Positions 8,411 to 16,289 of a stretch of DNA of 64,000 nt are shown piece after piece. Made by a program: the position numbers and the translations under genes. Numbering within the stretch: position 1 is the first letter of the stretch; the number at the start of each line of letters is the position of its first letter. Below the pieces are notes generated by a model that was not told the origin of the DNA, did no database searches, and worked only from the letters and a program-made list of their open reading frames with translations. This DNA is from an uncultured Nonlabens sp. (GTDB taxonomy: Bacteria > Bacteroidota > Bacteroidia > Flavobacteriales > Flavobacteriaceae), in NCBI GenBank assembly GCA_947491755.1, contig CANLKV010000001.1, positions 248,001 to 312,000 of the forward strand, written 5' to 3'.

Positions 8411-9207
8411 TGGAGTTATTTGATGCGGTTGTGTTGGGCATCATTCAAGGCCTGACTGAATTTTTACCTGTATCCTCTAGCGGCCATCTAGAGCTAGGTA
8501 AAGCTATCCTGGGCGATAATAGCGTTCCAGAAGAAAGTTTAATGTTTACCGTTGTTCTACATTTTGCCACGGCACTCAGTACTATCGTGGTATTCAGAAA
8601 AGATATTATCGAGCTGCTAGTGGGTCTTTTCTCTTTTAAATGGAACGAGCAGACTAAATTTTCTTTCAAAATTATATTATCAATGATTCCTGCTGTATTT
8701 GTAGGGTTAGTTTTTGAGGAAGAATTAGAAGCATTATTTGGCGGCAATGTCATTCTAGTAGGCTTTATGCTCATTGTTACCGGATTATTGCTTTTTCTTG
8801 CAGGACGAGCGCGCCACACAGGCAAAGCCGTAAGCTGGAAAGATGCTTTAATTATTGGAATCTCTCAGGCAATTGCTATTTTACCAGGGGTTTCTCGCAG
8901 TGGCGCTACAATTTCTACATCTGTACTACTAGGAAATGACAGGACAAAAGCAGCGCGTTTTTCATTTCTCATGGTAGTACCGCTTATAATCGGTAAGATT
9001 GCGAAAGATCTACTAAGTGGCGATCTGGTAGTAGAAAGTACATCCAGCTGGCCTTTGATTGCTGGTTTTATAGCTGCCTTTGTTACTGGTTTAATCGCCT
9101 GTACATGGATGATATCATTAGTAAAAAGAGCAAAGCTACACTACTTCTCTTACTACTGTTTTGCAGTAGGTATTCTTGCAATTGCAGCAGGTAGCCTATC
9201 CGCTTAA
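8410..9207 (+). CDS. uppP: Undecaprenyl-diphosphatase (BacA-type)
   Basis: Dephosphorylates undecaprenyl diphosphate to recycle the lipid carrier for cell-wall polymers. This 265-residue polytopic membrane protein carries both family motifs: GLTEFLPVSSSGHLEL (about 14-29), containing the catalytic Glu/Ser/His cluster, and GVSRSGATISTSVLLG (about 160-175). It is translationally coupled to the DUF3098 gene upstream. Bacitracin resistance by overexpression is known for the family. Confidence 0.96.
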   Translation: MELFDAVVLGIIQGLTEFLPVSSSGHLELGKAILGDNSVPEESLMFTVVLHFATALSTIVVFRKDIIELLVGLFSFKWNEQTKFSFKIILSMIPAVFVGLVFEEELEALFGGNVILVGFMLIVTGLLLFLAGRARHTGKAVSWKDALIIGISQAIAILPGVSRSGATISTSVLLGNDRTKAARFSFLMVVPLIIGKIAKDLLSGDLVVESTSSWPLIAGFIAAFVTGLIACTWMISLVKRAKLHYFSYYCFAVGILAIAAGSLSA

Positions 9208-9223
9208 TTTAAAAATAAACCAT

Positions 9224-9925
9224 TTGAGTGCACCACAATTAGATAATCCATACAGCAAGGGCAATGTGCTGCTTTTTGATAAACCATTAAACTGGACTTC
9301 TTTTCAAGTAGTGAATAAGGTGCGGTGGTTGATCAAACAACGCTACGGCCTTAAAAAAATAAAAGTGGGGCATGCAGGAACGCTCGATCCACTGGCAACT
9401 GGCCTTCTTATTATTTGCACAGGAAAAGAAACCAAAAACATTGATTCCTATCAAGCGCAACAAAAAGAATATACAGGAACAATTACCCTAGGCGCTACCA
9501 CGCCTAGCTATGACCTAGAAACCCAGGTGGATCAAACATTCCCGACACAACACCTTACCCAGAAATTACTTGAACAGACCACTGCGCAGTTTACTGGAGA
9601 AATCCAGCAACAGCCACCTATTTTTAGCGCCATTAAACAGGACGGTAAACGATTGTATGAACTGGCTCGAGAGGGCAAGACCACAGAAATTCCTAGTCGA
9701 ACCGTAACGGTTTCCACCTTTGAACTTAAACGAATCGAATTGCCTGAAGTAGATTTTAGAATTGCTTGCAGTAAAGGAACATATATACGCTCACTGGCTC
9801 ATGATTATGGCGCAGCAGTACAAAGTGGCGGGCATCTAACGGCTTTGCGCAGGACTAAAATTGGGAATTATAATGTTGACCATGCGATGAGCATTGATGA
9901 GTTTGAGGCCAGGCTTCAATCATAA
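9224..9925 (+). CDS. truB: tRNA pseudouridine-55 synthase TruB
   Basis: Makes pseudouridine 55 in the T loop of tRNAs. The motif GHAGTLDPLATGLL with the catalytic Asp (residue 55 from the chosen start) is intact, as are FDKPLNWTSF near the N-terminus and CSKGTYIRSLAHD. No ATG is available upstream of the conserved region. I chose TTG at 9224 because it clears the end of uppP (9207) and gives a normal N-terminus; a longer frame from TTG 9176 would overlap uppP by 32 bases. About 233 residues. Last gene of the ftsX-uppP run. Confidence 0.92.
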   Translation: MSAPQLDNPYSKGNVLLFDKPLNWTSFQVVNKVRWLIKQRYGLKKIKVGHAGTLDPLATGLLIICTGKETKNIDSYQAQQKEYTGTITLGATTPSYDLETQVDQTFPTQHLTQKLLEQTTAQFTGEIQQQPPIFSAIKQDGKRLYELAREGKTTEIPSRTVTVSTFELKRIELPEVDFRIACSKGTYIRSLAHDYGAAVQSGGHLTALRRTKIGNYNVDHAMSIDEFEARLQS

Positions 9926-9973
9926 AAAATGAATTAGCAGTTCCTCAAAAACTCTTCTTGGCATTTTAAAAAT

Positions 9974-10024
9974 AGGCACTTGTCAAATCGCATCATATTT
10001 TTAAGAGGGATTTGACAGGTGCCT
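9974..10024. repeat. Long inverted repeat between truB and azoR
   Basis: Two 16-base arms (9974-9989 and 10009-10024) complementary except for one G-T position, separated by 19 bases. It sits between two converging genes. It lacks a clear T run right after the stem, so it is either a weak bidirectional terminator or an extragenic repeat. Confidence 0.75.
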
Positions 10025-10065
10025 AGCTATTGAAACTTAGGTTATGTAAACTGCAATAAAATTAT

Positions 10066-10650
10066 TTAAAAAATAGCAATCAAATTTTTTGCGCGATTGA
10101 TAGCTTCCTCTTTCTGAGTGTGCGTTAAATCTGCTGCAATAATTTGAACATCAACGATACCTACAAATCCTAAGAAAGTCTTTAAATAGCGACTTACAAG
10201 ATCTACCTCGCTGCCTACAGGTGTTCCGCCAGTTGAGACGATCACAAAAGCTTTTTTGTTCTTAAGCAACCCCACTGGTCCCGATTCTGTATAATTAAAG
10301 CTGATGCCATTTCTGGAAATCAAATCTACATAAGCCTTAAGAGGTGCTGTTACTCCAAAGTTGTACATAGGTGCCGCTATTATATAGGCATCCGCTGCAG
10401 CAAACTCCGCAGCTAACTCATTGCTGGGTGCTACCGCTTTTTTTTGCGCTGTGGTTTGTTGATCTACCGGTGTAAAATATCCAGTGAAGCGATCCTGATC
10501 GCCCAGTGTTATGGAATCATCATAAAACAAATCTCTGTGATTCATAAGAGTATACCCCTGTGACACTAATTGCTGCTCTAGAGCATCTGCAATTGTTCTA
10601 CTGGTACTTATTTCCTTAAGTGGACTGCTATCTATTCTAAGTAATTTCAT
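10066..10650 (-). CDS. azoR: FMN-dependent NADH azoreductase
   Basis: Flavodoxin-fold quinone/azo reductase using NADH and FMN; the physiological role is probably quinone detoxification. The 194-residue length is usual. Recognisable parts are the N-terminal RIDSSPLKEISTSRT phosphate-binding strand-loop, the flavin-binding APMYNFGVTAPLKAYVDLI (about 90-110) and STGGTPVG. It stands alone, converging on truB. A TATATTTG element lies at 10689-10682, about 30 bases upstream of the ATG. Confidence 0.92.
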   Translation of the reverse strand: MKLLRIDSSPLKEISTSRTIADALEQQLVSQGYTLMNHRDLFYDDSITLGDQDRFTGYFTPVDQQTTAQKKAVAPSNELAAEFAAADAYIIAAPMYNFGVTAPLKAYVDLISRNGISFNYTESGPVGLLKNKKAFVIVSTGGTPVGSEVDLVSRYLKTFLGFVGIVDVQIIAADLTHTQKEEAINRAKNLIAIF

Positions 10651-10731
10651 AAAAAATATGTGTATACGTTATTTGTAGGTACAAATATAATGCATTTAGC
10701 TCATAGGGAAAGCAGTAGGGTAATCACCGTA

Positions 10732-11340
10732 TTAATTATTGACAGCCGTCAACATCTCTACGAGATCTTTTTCAGTTCCCTTGCCTTTATCCTTATTGTA
10801 CCAGTTTTGTAATTCTTGCTTAAACTCTGGAGATAACGTGCCTTTTTTTGCTTTTTCAGCCGCGACTAGCGCGGTCGCTCCTGCTGGCCGTGGTCCCCAG
10901 GTAGCGATGGGCAAGTGGGATTGCTGATCTACAAGAATTAATTTGGCTATAGAGCGGCTGCCATTAGTTAAAAACTGATCCATTAGTTCCATATTTTCAT
11001 CGCGCAAGACTACTTTAAAAGGAACGCCAGCTGCTTGTGCCACTTTGTTCATCATGGGCATGGTCTGCGCCGCATCGCCACACCAGCTCTCTGTAATGAT
11101 CAAAAAATAAACTGGCTCAATGATGCTACTCAAGAAAGTTTTGTTTTCTGGAGATAACTTCATCGTCTTATCCAGTCGTTTCATGCGCTGGTGGTTAAGC
11201 TTTGTATACTCTGCCAGGTCTGCGGTAACCTCACTCCCACTGTTTGTATTATTCAAAACGTGTGCTTCTACAAATGCGCGATATTGCTCGTAAGAGATAG
11301 CGTTTTTTGTAGCTTTCTGTATAATTTCTTGTAATTCCAT
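10732..11340 (-). CDS. Thioredoxin-fold protein with WCGDA active-site remnant
   Basis: A 202-residue cytoplasmic protein of the thioredoxin superfamily. The redox site reads ESWCGDAAQTMP (W86, C87), so only one of the two usual cysteines is present; this WCGD form is what I recall for the thioredoxin_9-like family in Bacteroidetes rather than a mutation. Substrate is unknown. A TATCTTTG minus-7 element (11352-11345) ends only five bases before the ATG, so the message may be leaderless. Confidence 0.8.
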   Translation of the reverse strand: MELQEIIQKATKNAISYEQYRAFVEAHVLNNTNSGSEVTADLAEYTKLNHQRMKRLDKTMKLSPENKTFLSSIIEPVYFLIITESWCGDAAQTMPMMNKVAQAAGVPFKVVLRDENMELMDQFLTNGSRSIAKLILVDQQSHLPIATWGPRPAGATALVAAEKAKKGTLSPEFKQELQNWYNKDKGKGTEKDLVEMLTAVNN

Positions 11341-11421
11341 AGACCAAAGATAAAGTGAACACCACTCTTAATAATTGTACAAATCGCCCTTATTATGTGA
11401 CGTTTTGTACAAGTTACCTGA

Positions 11422-11823
11422 TCATGATAGACGGTAATTTCGATTGGCTTTTTTCTCGCTGTGCTTCTTTTTATCACTTAGTCTCTTACGCTTTACTGCT
11501 GCGGGAACTATTCTTTTTTTACGTGTTTTTGCTGGTGTTGCAGCTTTCTTTAAAATCTTGATTAATTTCTCAAATACCTTTTCCTTATTAGTAGCTTGGC
11601 TGCGGGTTTCTTGAGAGCTCAACTGCAAGCGGCCATCCTTTGTTAAGCGATTCTTTAATGCATTGAGGATGTTGGCGTGTTCCGCTTTCGCGAAAGCGTT
11701 ACTCCCTACCACATCTATACTTAAAACGACACGTGTAGCCACTTTATTGACGTGCTGCCCTCCTGCACCACTCGATGTAGTCGCAGTATAGGTGATTTCT
11801 TTATGCAGTTGATCAAGGTCCAT
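11422..11823 (-). CDS. arfB: Peptidyl-tRNA hydrolase ArfB (stalled-ribosome rescue)
   Basis: Codon-independent release factor homologue that frees stalled ribosomes. The 133-residue protein has the catalytic GGQ at 21-23 in SSGAGGQHVNKV, the conserved LSSQETRSQATNKEKV, and the highly basic C-terminal tail (about 105-133) that enters the mRNA channel. It contains palindrome copy 3, read as AFAKA at 43-47. It directly follows the DUF4301 gene on the same strand. The length is normal for the family, so the palindrome did not disturb the fold. Confidence 0.95.
   Translation of the reverse strand: MDLDQLHKEITYTATTSSGAGGQHVNKVATRVVLSIDVVGSNAFAKAEHANILNALKNRLTKDGRLQLSSQETRSQATNKEKVFEKLIKILKKAATPAKTRKKRIVPAAVKRKRLSDKKKHSEKKANRNYRLS
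11683..11698. repeat. 16-base palindrome, copy 3 (in arfB)
   Basis: Perfect copy read in frame as AFAKA in arfB; right flank TTACTCC resembles other copies. Confidence 0.95.
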
Positions 11824-13377
11824 CTATGCCTGATGTGCCGGTTTGAGTAGGTCGTTCACATTTTTTACTGGGTTGAAGGTTACTAGTGGCACTTCTACAA
11901 AAACGGTGTTCCAATGTGCCATGGCACCATTCCATAGGCCAGGTAGTTCTTGCGCTTTTAATTTATTTCCCTTATTGGTTTTGTAAGTAATAAAACCGGT
12001 GTCTAAATCTCTATAATCATGCAGGTTAAATTTATTCCCCTTGTAATCCCGCACTCCACAAACCAGGTCTACTGGATTAAAATGGGTACAATTAGCAGCA
12101 ATATGTCGCTGCCTGTGGTCGTCTTTGTCTACCTGGGCACTTTCTACTATTTGTAGGCTGTCCTCGCCATACTGATTTGTCACCCAGAATGGACCACCAC
12201 CGGGTTCTCCCTCATTTTCTACCATTCCACAAACGCGCAAGGGGCGGTTCAATCGATCCCTGATGGCTTCTAGCTGGAAGGTGGTGCGATATTTTCCATA
12301 ATCTCTAGGTAATGTAGCGTTAAGCTTATTAGTAACAAAGTCTTCCATTTCTTTGAGCATTTTGTCACTAGGATTTTCTTGATCCAATTGTCTTAGATAG
12401 TAAAAAGTTTGCTGCTGCAATTGCAATAACATACCTGCGAGCATTTTTTTATAATCTTCTATCTCTGGACACATAGACCTTATGGTAACATTATCTATGT
12501 TTTTTATAAAAATAATATCTGCCTCTTGATCATTTAAATTGTCCAGCAAGGCCCCATGGCCAGCAGGTCTAAAGAACAAATGTCCTTGATCATCAACTAT
12601 AGGTTGATTATTCATATCGACAGCAATGGTATCTGTACTGGGCTTTTGATAGGAGTAGCTGATTTCAAAATTTTTGCCCGTTTTGCGCTCTACTAACTCT
12701 TCTATACGCTCAAACTCTTGTGTGAACATATCTTTAAAATCTGGGGCGATTGTAAAATGTAAATAGGCCTCACCCTGTGAGGCGGCATAGCCAGCTGCCT
12801 CATAAAGATGTTCTTCAAAGGCTGTTGCGGTATGATTTTTATAACCATGAAAAGGGACTAGACCTTTAGGCATGGCGCTATAATTAAACTCTTTACTGTA
12901 CAGCATCTTACGTACAAATCGCTCTTTTTTCTCACGATCTGTCATTTGTTGCCAGTTGCCGTGCTCTTTTTTAAGAGCGGCAATCACATAATTATAAAAA
13001 GGAAGTTTTTCAACCCCCACAAAAAACGTAAATAGATCTCGCGCATCTTTTCTATTGATAAACGAGTTTATGGATTCTAGGCTGGGATCAAATTCTTGTA
13101 AAAACTGGTGTAAAAATTTGAACATTCTTGTCGCCGCTCCACTGGCTGGTACAAATTTTAATAGGTGTAACTGGTCTTGCTGTTTTTCAAACAGCTGGAT
13201 AAAATCTCTTTTTTCGTTGTCTGATATTTTTACAATCCCATCACCAACCAGCGCGGCACGCCGCAATTTTAAGGTTGGAAAACCATTTTTGAATCGTTTA
13301 AGTTGCTGTGCTACAGTCTCTGGATGTATCCCTTTTTCTTGCAATTGTTGCAATTGCAATGGTGTAAAGTCTCTCAT
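11824..13377 (-). CDS. DUF4301 family protein
   Basis: A 517-residue cytoplasmic protein that I match to DUF4301, a Bacteroidetes family of unknown function. The stretch KFVPASGAATRMFKFL (about 92-107) resembles a nucleotidyltransferase phosphate-binding loop, and RPAGHGALLDNLNDQEADIIFIKNIDNV (fragments near 270-300) resembles sugar-nucleotide pyrophosphorylases; both links are tentative. Its start overlaps the end of the upstream kinase gene by four bases and arfB follows immediately, so it is in the middle of an operon. Confidence 0.75.
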   Translation of the reverse strand: MRDFTPLQLQQLQEKGIHPETVAQQLKRFKNGFPTLKLRRAALVGDGIVKISDNEKRDFIQLFEKQQDQLHLLKFVPASGAATRMFKFLHQFLQEFDPSLESINSFINRKDARDLFTFFVGVEKLPFYNYVIAALKKEHGNWQQMTDREKKERFVRKMLYSKEFNYSAMPKGLVPFHGYKNHTATAFEEHLYEAAGYAASQGEAYLHFTIAPDFKDMFTQEFERIEELVERKTGKNFEISYSYQKPSTDTIAVDMNNQPIVDDQGHLFFRPAGHGALLDNLNDQEADIIFIKNIDNVTIRSMCPEIEDYKKMLAGMLLQLQQQTFYYLRQLDQENPSDKMLKEMEDFVTNKLNATLPRDYGKYRTTFQLEAIRDRLNRPLRVCGMVENEGEPGGGPFWVTNQYGEDSLQIVESAQVDKDDHRQRHIAANCTHFNPVDLVCGVRDYKGNKFNLHDYRDLDTGFITYKTNKGNKLKAQELPGLWNGAMAHWNTVFVEVPLVTFNPVKNVNDLLKPAHQA

Positions 13378-13928
13378 ACTAGTTGATTAATTACGGTGAC
13401 CGCATTATGCAAACGCTGGTCGCCTAGTCCAGAAATTATGGTATAGGGAAGATCAAATTTCTTTAAGGCACTTTCAAATGTATAGAATAGTTCCTTACGA
13501 TCATTAGGTTTATCTCTCAAATCGTCTGCTGTCCACGGCGTGTCTACATCCATCAACAAATAGTGGTGGTAGCGTGATTGTTTTAAAGCTATAGATAACT
13601 CCGCCGGAACACTTTTGAAATAAATAAGCGAGTATACATAGGTTTCTAAAATATCAGTATCGCAAAATAGATAATCAGATGCCTTACTAACGGCCCGATT
13701 TTCTGCCAGACGCTGGCCTATGGCAATAGGTAATATATCCTGGTAATCACAAATGGCGCCTGTAACATCAAATTTATCTTGTAGAAAATCACGGGCAAAT
13801 TCGCTTACCTGTTCAGTCTTATAATGCCCTGCTAGTTGCTGGGCAAGTGTAGACTTGCCCGTACTTTCTGGACCGTAAAGTACTATACGCCTACCGTGGT
13901 AGGGCTTTTGTTCAGGGATTTTTTCCAT
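13374..13928 (-). CDS. NadR-like P-loop kinase (nicotinamide riboside kinase type)
   Basis: A 184-residue P-loop protein with Walker A GPESTGKSTLAQQL at about 19-32 and an SEFARDFL motif, as in the C-terminal ribosylnicotinamide kinase domain of NadR. There is no N-terminal adenylyltransferase domain, so it would phosphorylate but not adenylate. It overlaps the upstream PnuC-type transporter gene by 46 bases, which suggests that kinase and transporter work together, trapping the imported substrate. Given the thiamine-binding protein gene next door, the substrate could be nicotinamide riboside or a thiamine-related compound; sequence alone does not decide. Confidence 0.8.
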   Translation of the reverse strand: MEKIPEQKPYHGRRIVLYGPESTGKSTLAQQLAGHYKTEQVSEFARDFLQDKFDVTGAICDYQDILPIAIGQRLAENRAVSKASDYLFCDTDILETYVYSLIYFKSVPAELSIALKQSRYHHYLLMDVDTPWTADDLRDKPNDRKELFYTFESALKKFDLPYTIISGLGDQRLHNAVTVINQLV

Positions 13929-14536
13929 CGTTGATATCCTACATATGCAATTATTGATAAAAATAAGTAAAGCACCGCCGTAAGGCTTAATGCACTATAC
14001 ATATCATAGATCTTATAAAGATACAAGGGAACAGAAATAATGTTGCCTACCATCAATACCAGCCAGTGTTCTAGCTTTCGTCTAGCCATGAGCCACATGC
14101 CAGCAAAAAATATTCCTGTAGTAAGCATGTCGACAAAAGAAACCCAACTCTCTAACAGGTCTGTGCTGCGGTATAATAAATAAATGGCAAGTCCAGTAAC
14201 TACAGCGATACCTGTAGCAATAAGCCACTCGTGGCGTTGCACTCTGGTAATAGGGGTTTGTTGGTCTGTACCGCCATAACGTAACCAGTAAAACCAGCCG
14301 TAAATACTCATGATAAAATAATATCCATTGATCACCATATCACCTAGTAAATTCCATTGATAAAGCAGGTAAATAAATAGCAGTGTACTAGCGATCCCAT
14401 AGGGGAAAACTAAAATACTATTGCGCATCGAGTACATTACACTTATCAAGCTACAAAGGATTGCAAGAACTTCGATAACAATCTGACTGGTAGAATAATC
14501 GCTATAAGCACCAAAAAGGAATTCTAACCACTCCAT
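13883..14536 (-). CDS. pnuC: PnuC-family vitamin transporter
   Basis: A 217-residue membrane protein with about seven hydrophobic helices and the family-typical region YPYGI-like FPYGIASTLLF, then MSIYGWFYWLRYGG. PnuC proteins facilitate uptake of nicotinamide riboside; close relatives (PnuT, PnuX) take thiamine or riboflavin. It sits between a thiamine-binding-protein gene and a NadR-like kinase gene, overlapping the latter by 46 bases. No TPP riboswitch is found upstream of this cluster. The family is certain, the substrate is not. Confidence 0.88.
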   Translation of the reverse strand: MEWLEFLFGAYSDYSTSQIVIEVLAILCSLISVMYSMRNSILVFPYGIASTLLFIYLLYQWNLLGDMVINGYYFIMSIYGWFYWLRYGGTDQQTPITRVQRHEWLIATGIAVVTGLAIYLLYRSTDLLESWVSFVDMLTTGIFFAGMWLMARRKLEHWLVLMVGNIISVPLYLYKIYDMYSALSLTAVLYLFLSIIAYVGYQRWKKSLNKSPTTVGV

Positions 14537-14797
14537 CTAGAAATGCGGATGGTAGTCGGCGCGGTTTGATTTAACTAGTTTCATATAGATAAGAACCGCA
14601 TCCTGACGCGACAAGCTATTTTCTATCGCTTGAGTCAGAAAAGGCATTAATTTATTATAAGGTCCAAATATTTGAGTTGACAATGGATTTTCTAGTACTT
14701 TAAAAGGAGAAGCACGCAGCTCTTTTATAAAATCGATAATATGTGATTCAAAGTCATCCTGCAAGGGCGACATGGTCAATTCAATAGAGACTTCCAT
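14537..14797 (-). CDS. Thiamine-binding (YkoF/MTH1187-like) small protein
   Basis: An 86-residue protein resembling the thiamine-binding / YkoF-type ferredoxin-like fold: a first strand VSIELTMSPL, a helix with IIDFIKELRA and a middle strand-loop LENPLSTQIFGPYNKLMPFLTQAI. No signal peptide. It is followed immediately (no gap) by the PnuC-type transporter gene. This neighbourhood suggests a soluble vitamin-binding helper for uptake or salvage. The family call comes from memory of short motif similarity and should be treated as likely rather than certain. Confidence 0.6.
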   Translation of the reverse strand: MEVSIELTMSPLQDDFESHIIDFIKELRASPFKVLENPLSTQIFGPYNKLMPFLTQAIENSLSRQDAVLIYMKLVKSNRADYHPHF

Positions 14798-14817
14798 AAC
14801 TAGGTTTTCTTACAAAG

Positions 14818-15546
14818 CTAACCTATCCATTGCAAATTTTTCTCAATCGCAGTACCTACAACAACCATAGCAGCACCCGCATTAAAGCGATCTTCAATCT
14901 GGCCCAGCTTCTTGAGACCACCACCAACAATTATAGGGACGTGGCATTGATGAGCCACCTGTTTAACAATTGAACATTCGACTGGACGAGACGCACCACT
15001 ACCTGCTTCTAGATAGATCAATTGATTACCCATCAACATACCAGCATAGGCGGTATCAACTATAATGTCTACCCTATTTTGATCCATAGGAGTCGTTGCA
15101 CTGACTCGCTGCACAGCAGTCTCTATACCGCCGTTTATTAACAAATAAGCAGTGGGAATTACTTGAAGCTTTGTGCCCTTGAGTCTGCCAGCGGCCCTTA
15201 CCTGCTGACCTATAAGATATTCTGGATTGCGCCCAGAGACTAGATTGAGAAATAGCAAACCGTCAGCATTTTCTGTAAGTTGATCAGCAGATCCAGGGAA
15301 AATAATCACAGGCTGTTTATACAGCTCTTTAAATTGCAACATCCACTGGTCCATATCAATATTTTTCATCGTACTGCCGCCCACCAGCAAAAGGACCTGG
15401 TCCAATTGTAATCTGGTGGTAAGTTTCGTGATTGATGATTGTATCGCTTTCGCGAAAGCGGACATATCAACGCCCACCAATTTTTCAGGATCTATGAGAA
15501 TTCCCAAGGTGCGGCTGTGATGAGTGATGCTTTTTAAAAGATCCAT
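14818..15546 (-). CDS. Geranylgeranylglyceryl phosphate synthase family protein
   Basis: A 242-residue TIM-barrel prenyltransferase of the PcrB/GGGPS family, which joins a polyprenyl diphosphate to sn-glycerol-1-phosphate, the first committed step of archaeal-type ether lipids. Markers are the N-terminal ILIDPEKL, the phosphate-binding LVGGSTMKNIDMD, YLEAGSGA and VGGGLKKLGQ near the C-terminus. Members of this family from Bacteroidetes have been shown to be active; the final lipid in these bacteria is not well established. It contains palindrome copy 4 as AFAKA at 30-34. Its ATG shares one base with the stop of the upstream phosphopantetheinyl transferase gene. Confidence 0.9.
   Translation of the reverse strand: MDLLKSITHHSRTLGILIDPEKLVGVDMSAFAKAIQSSITKLTTRLQLDQVLLLVGGSTMKNIDMDQWMLQFKELYKQPVIIFPGSADQLTENADGLLFLNLVSGRNPEYLIGQQVRAAGRLKGTKLQVIPTAYLLINGGIETAVQRVSATTPMDQNRVDIIVDTAYAGMLMGNQLIYLEAGSGASRPVECSIVKQVAHQCHVPIIVGGGLKKLGQIEDRFNAGAAMVVVGTAIEKNLQWIG
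15445..15460. repeat. 16-base palindrome, copy 4 (in GGGPS gene)
   Basis: Perfect copy read in frame as AFAKA near the N-terminus of the GGGPS-family protein. Confidence 0.95.
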
Positions 15547-16175
15547 CAGTCGACTGGTAGAATATACACCATAGAATAATCAAGAATCTCTTCAAAATAA
15601 GTATCGTAGGATCGCTGAATGTCATAAAACTCAATACGTGATCTAGTGTGGCCCTGTTCCATAGTAAAAGGTTCCACAAAGCAATGATCATAAAACCCTA
15701 ACCCTTTCTTCCCTAGACATTTATACATGGATTCTTTTGCGCCCCAGACCACCGTTAGCAAGCTCACTTTATTAGGGCTGGCTTCTATAAAACCGCGTTC
15801 ATAATTGATAAACTTTGGCGCAATGCGTTCAATTTTATCCCTGCGTTTTTCAATATCAATACCAGTCTCGCTATCGCTTATAATTATGGCCGTAAGCTCA
15901 AAACTGTGTGTAATACTTATGTGTTTACCATCGTCTAGGTGAGGTTTACCGTGATCGTTATAATATAAATTTTGATCTGTATATCCTGCTGCCCGCAGCA
16001 AATGACGTATACTTAAAAACCCACGGCGATGCAGTTCTGAACTCATGGTAGACAGTCTGGATAGAGAATTCTGGCTCAAGTCCAGTCCAGCTCTAAGCCA
16101 GGCCTCTGACTCGTCAACTTTCCAAACAAAAACACGCGTTTGAGATCGATTTGTTAGGGTTTTTATAACGGGCAT
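15546..16175 (-). CDS. 4'-phosphopantetheinyl transferase
   Basis: Moves phosphopantetheine from CoA onto carrier proteins. The ACPS-superfamily motifs are clear: ISITHSFELTAIIIS, then GIDIEKRRDKIERIAPKFI with the magnesium-binding residues, and WGAKESMYKCLGKKGLGF. I start it at the ATG at 16175 (about 209 residues); an in-frame ATG at 16220 would add 15 unconserved residues. Most similar in length to the Sfp/HetI-like two-domain group. It is translationally coupled to the GGGPS gene and divergent from ahcY. Confidence 0.9.
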   Translation of the reverse strand: MPVIKTLTNRSQTRVFVWKVDESEAWLRAGLDLSQNSLSRLSTMSSELHRRGFLSIRHLLRAAGYTDQNLYYNDHGKPHLDDGKHISITHSFELTAIIISDSETGIDIEKRRDKIERIAPKFINYERGFIEASPNKVSLLTVVWGAKESMYKCLGKKGLGFYDHCFVEPFTMEQGHTRSRIEFYDIQRSYDTYFEEILDYSMVYILPVD

Positions 16176-16289
16176 TATAAACGGCTGATTTTTCGTAATT
16201 TTGCAGTCGCAATTTAACACTATTTAAACGGTTGCAAATTGTTGATTTTAAGGGTTTCTATAACCCGTATTAACTAAGATAAAACATTT

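Noticed and set aside
16176..16289. SAM or SAH riboswitch upstream of ahcY
   Set aside because: Only a small GGGTT/AACCC hairpin is visible; none of the conserved cores of these riboswitches is present.
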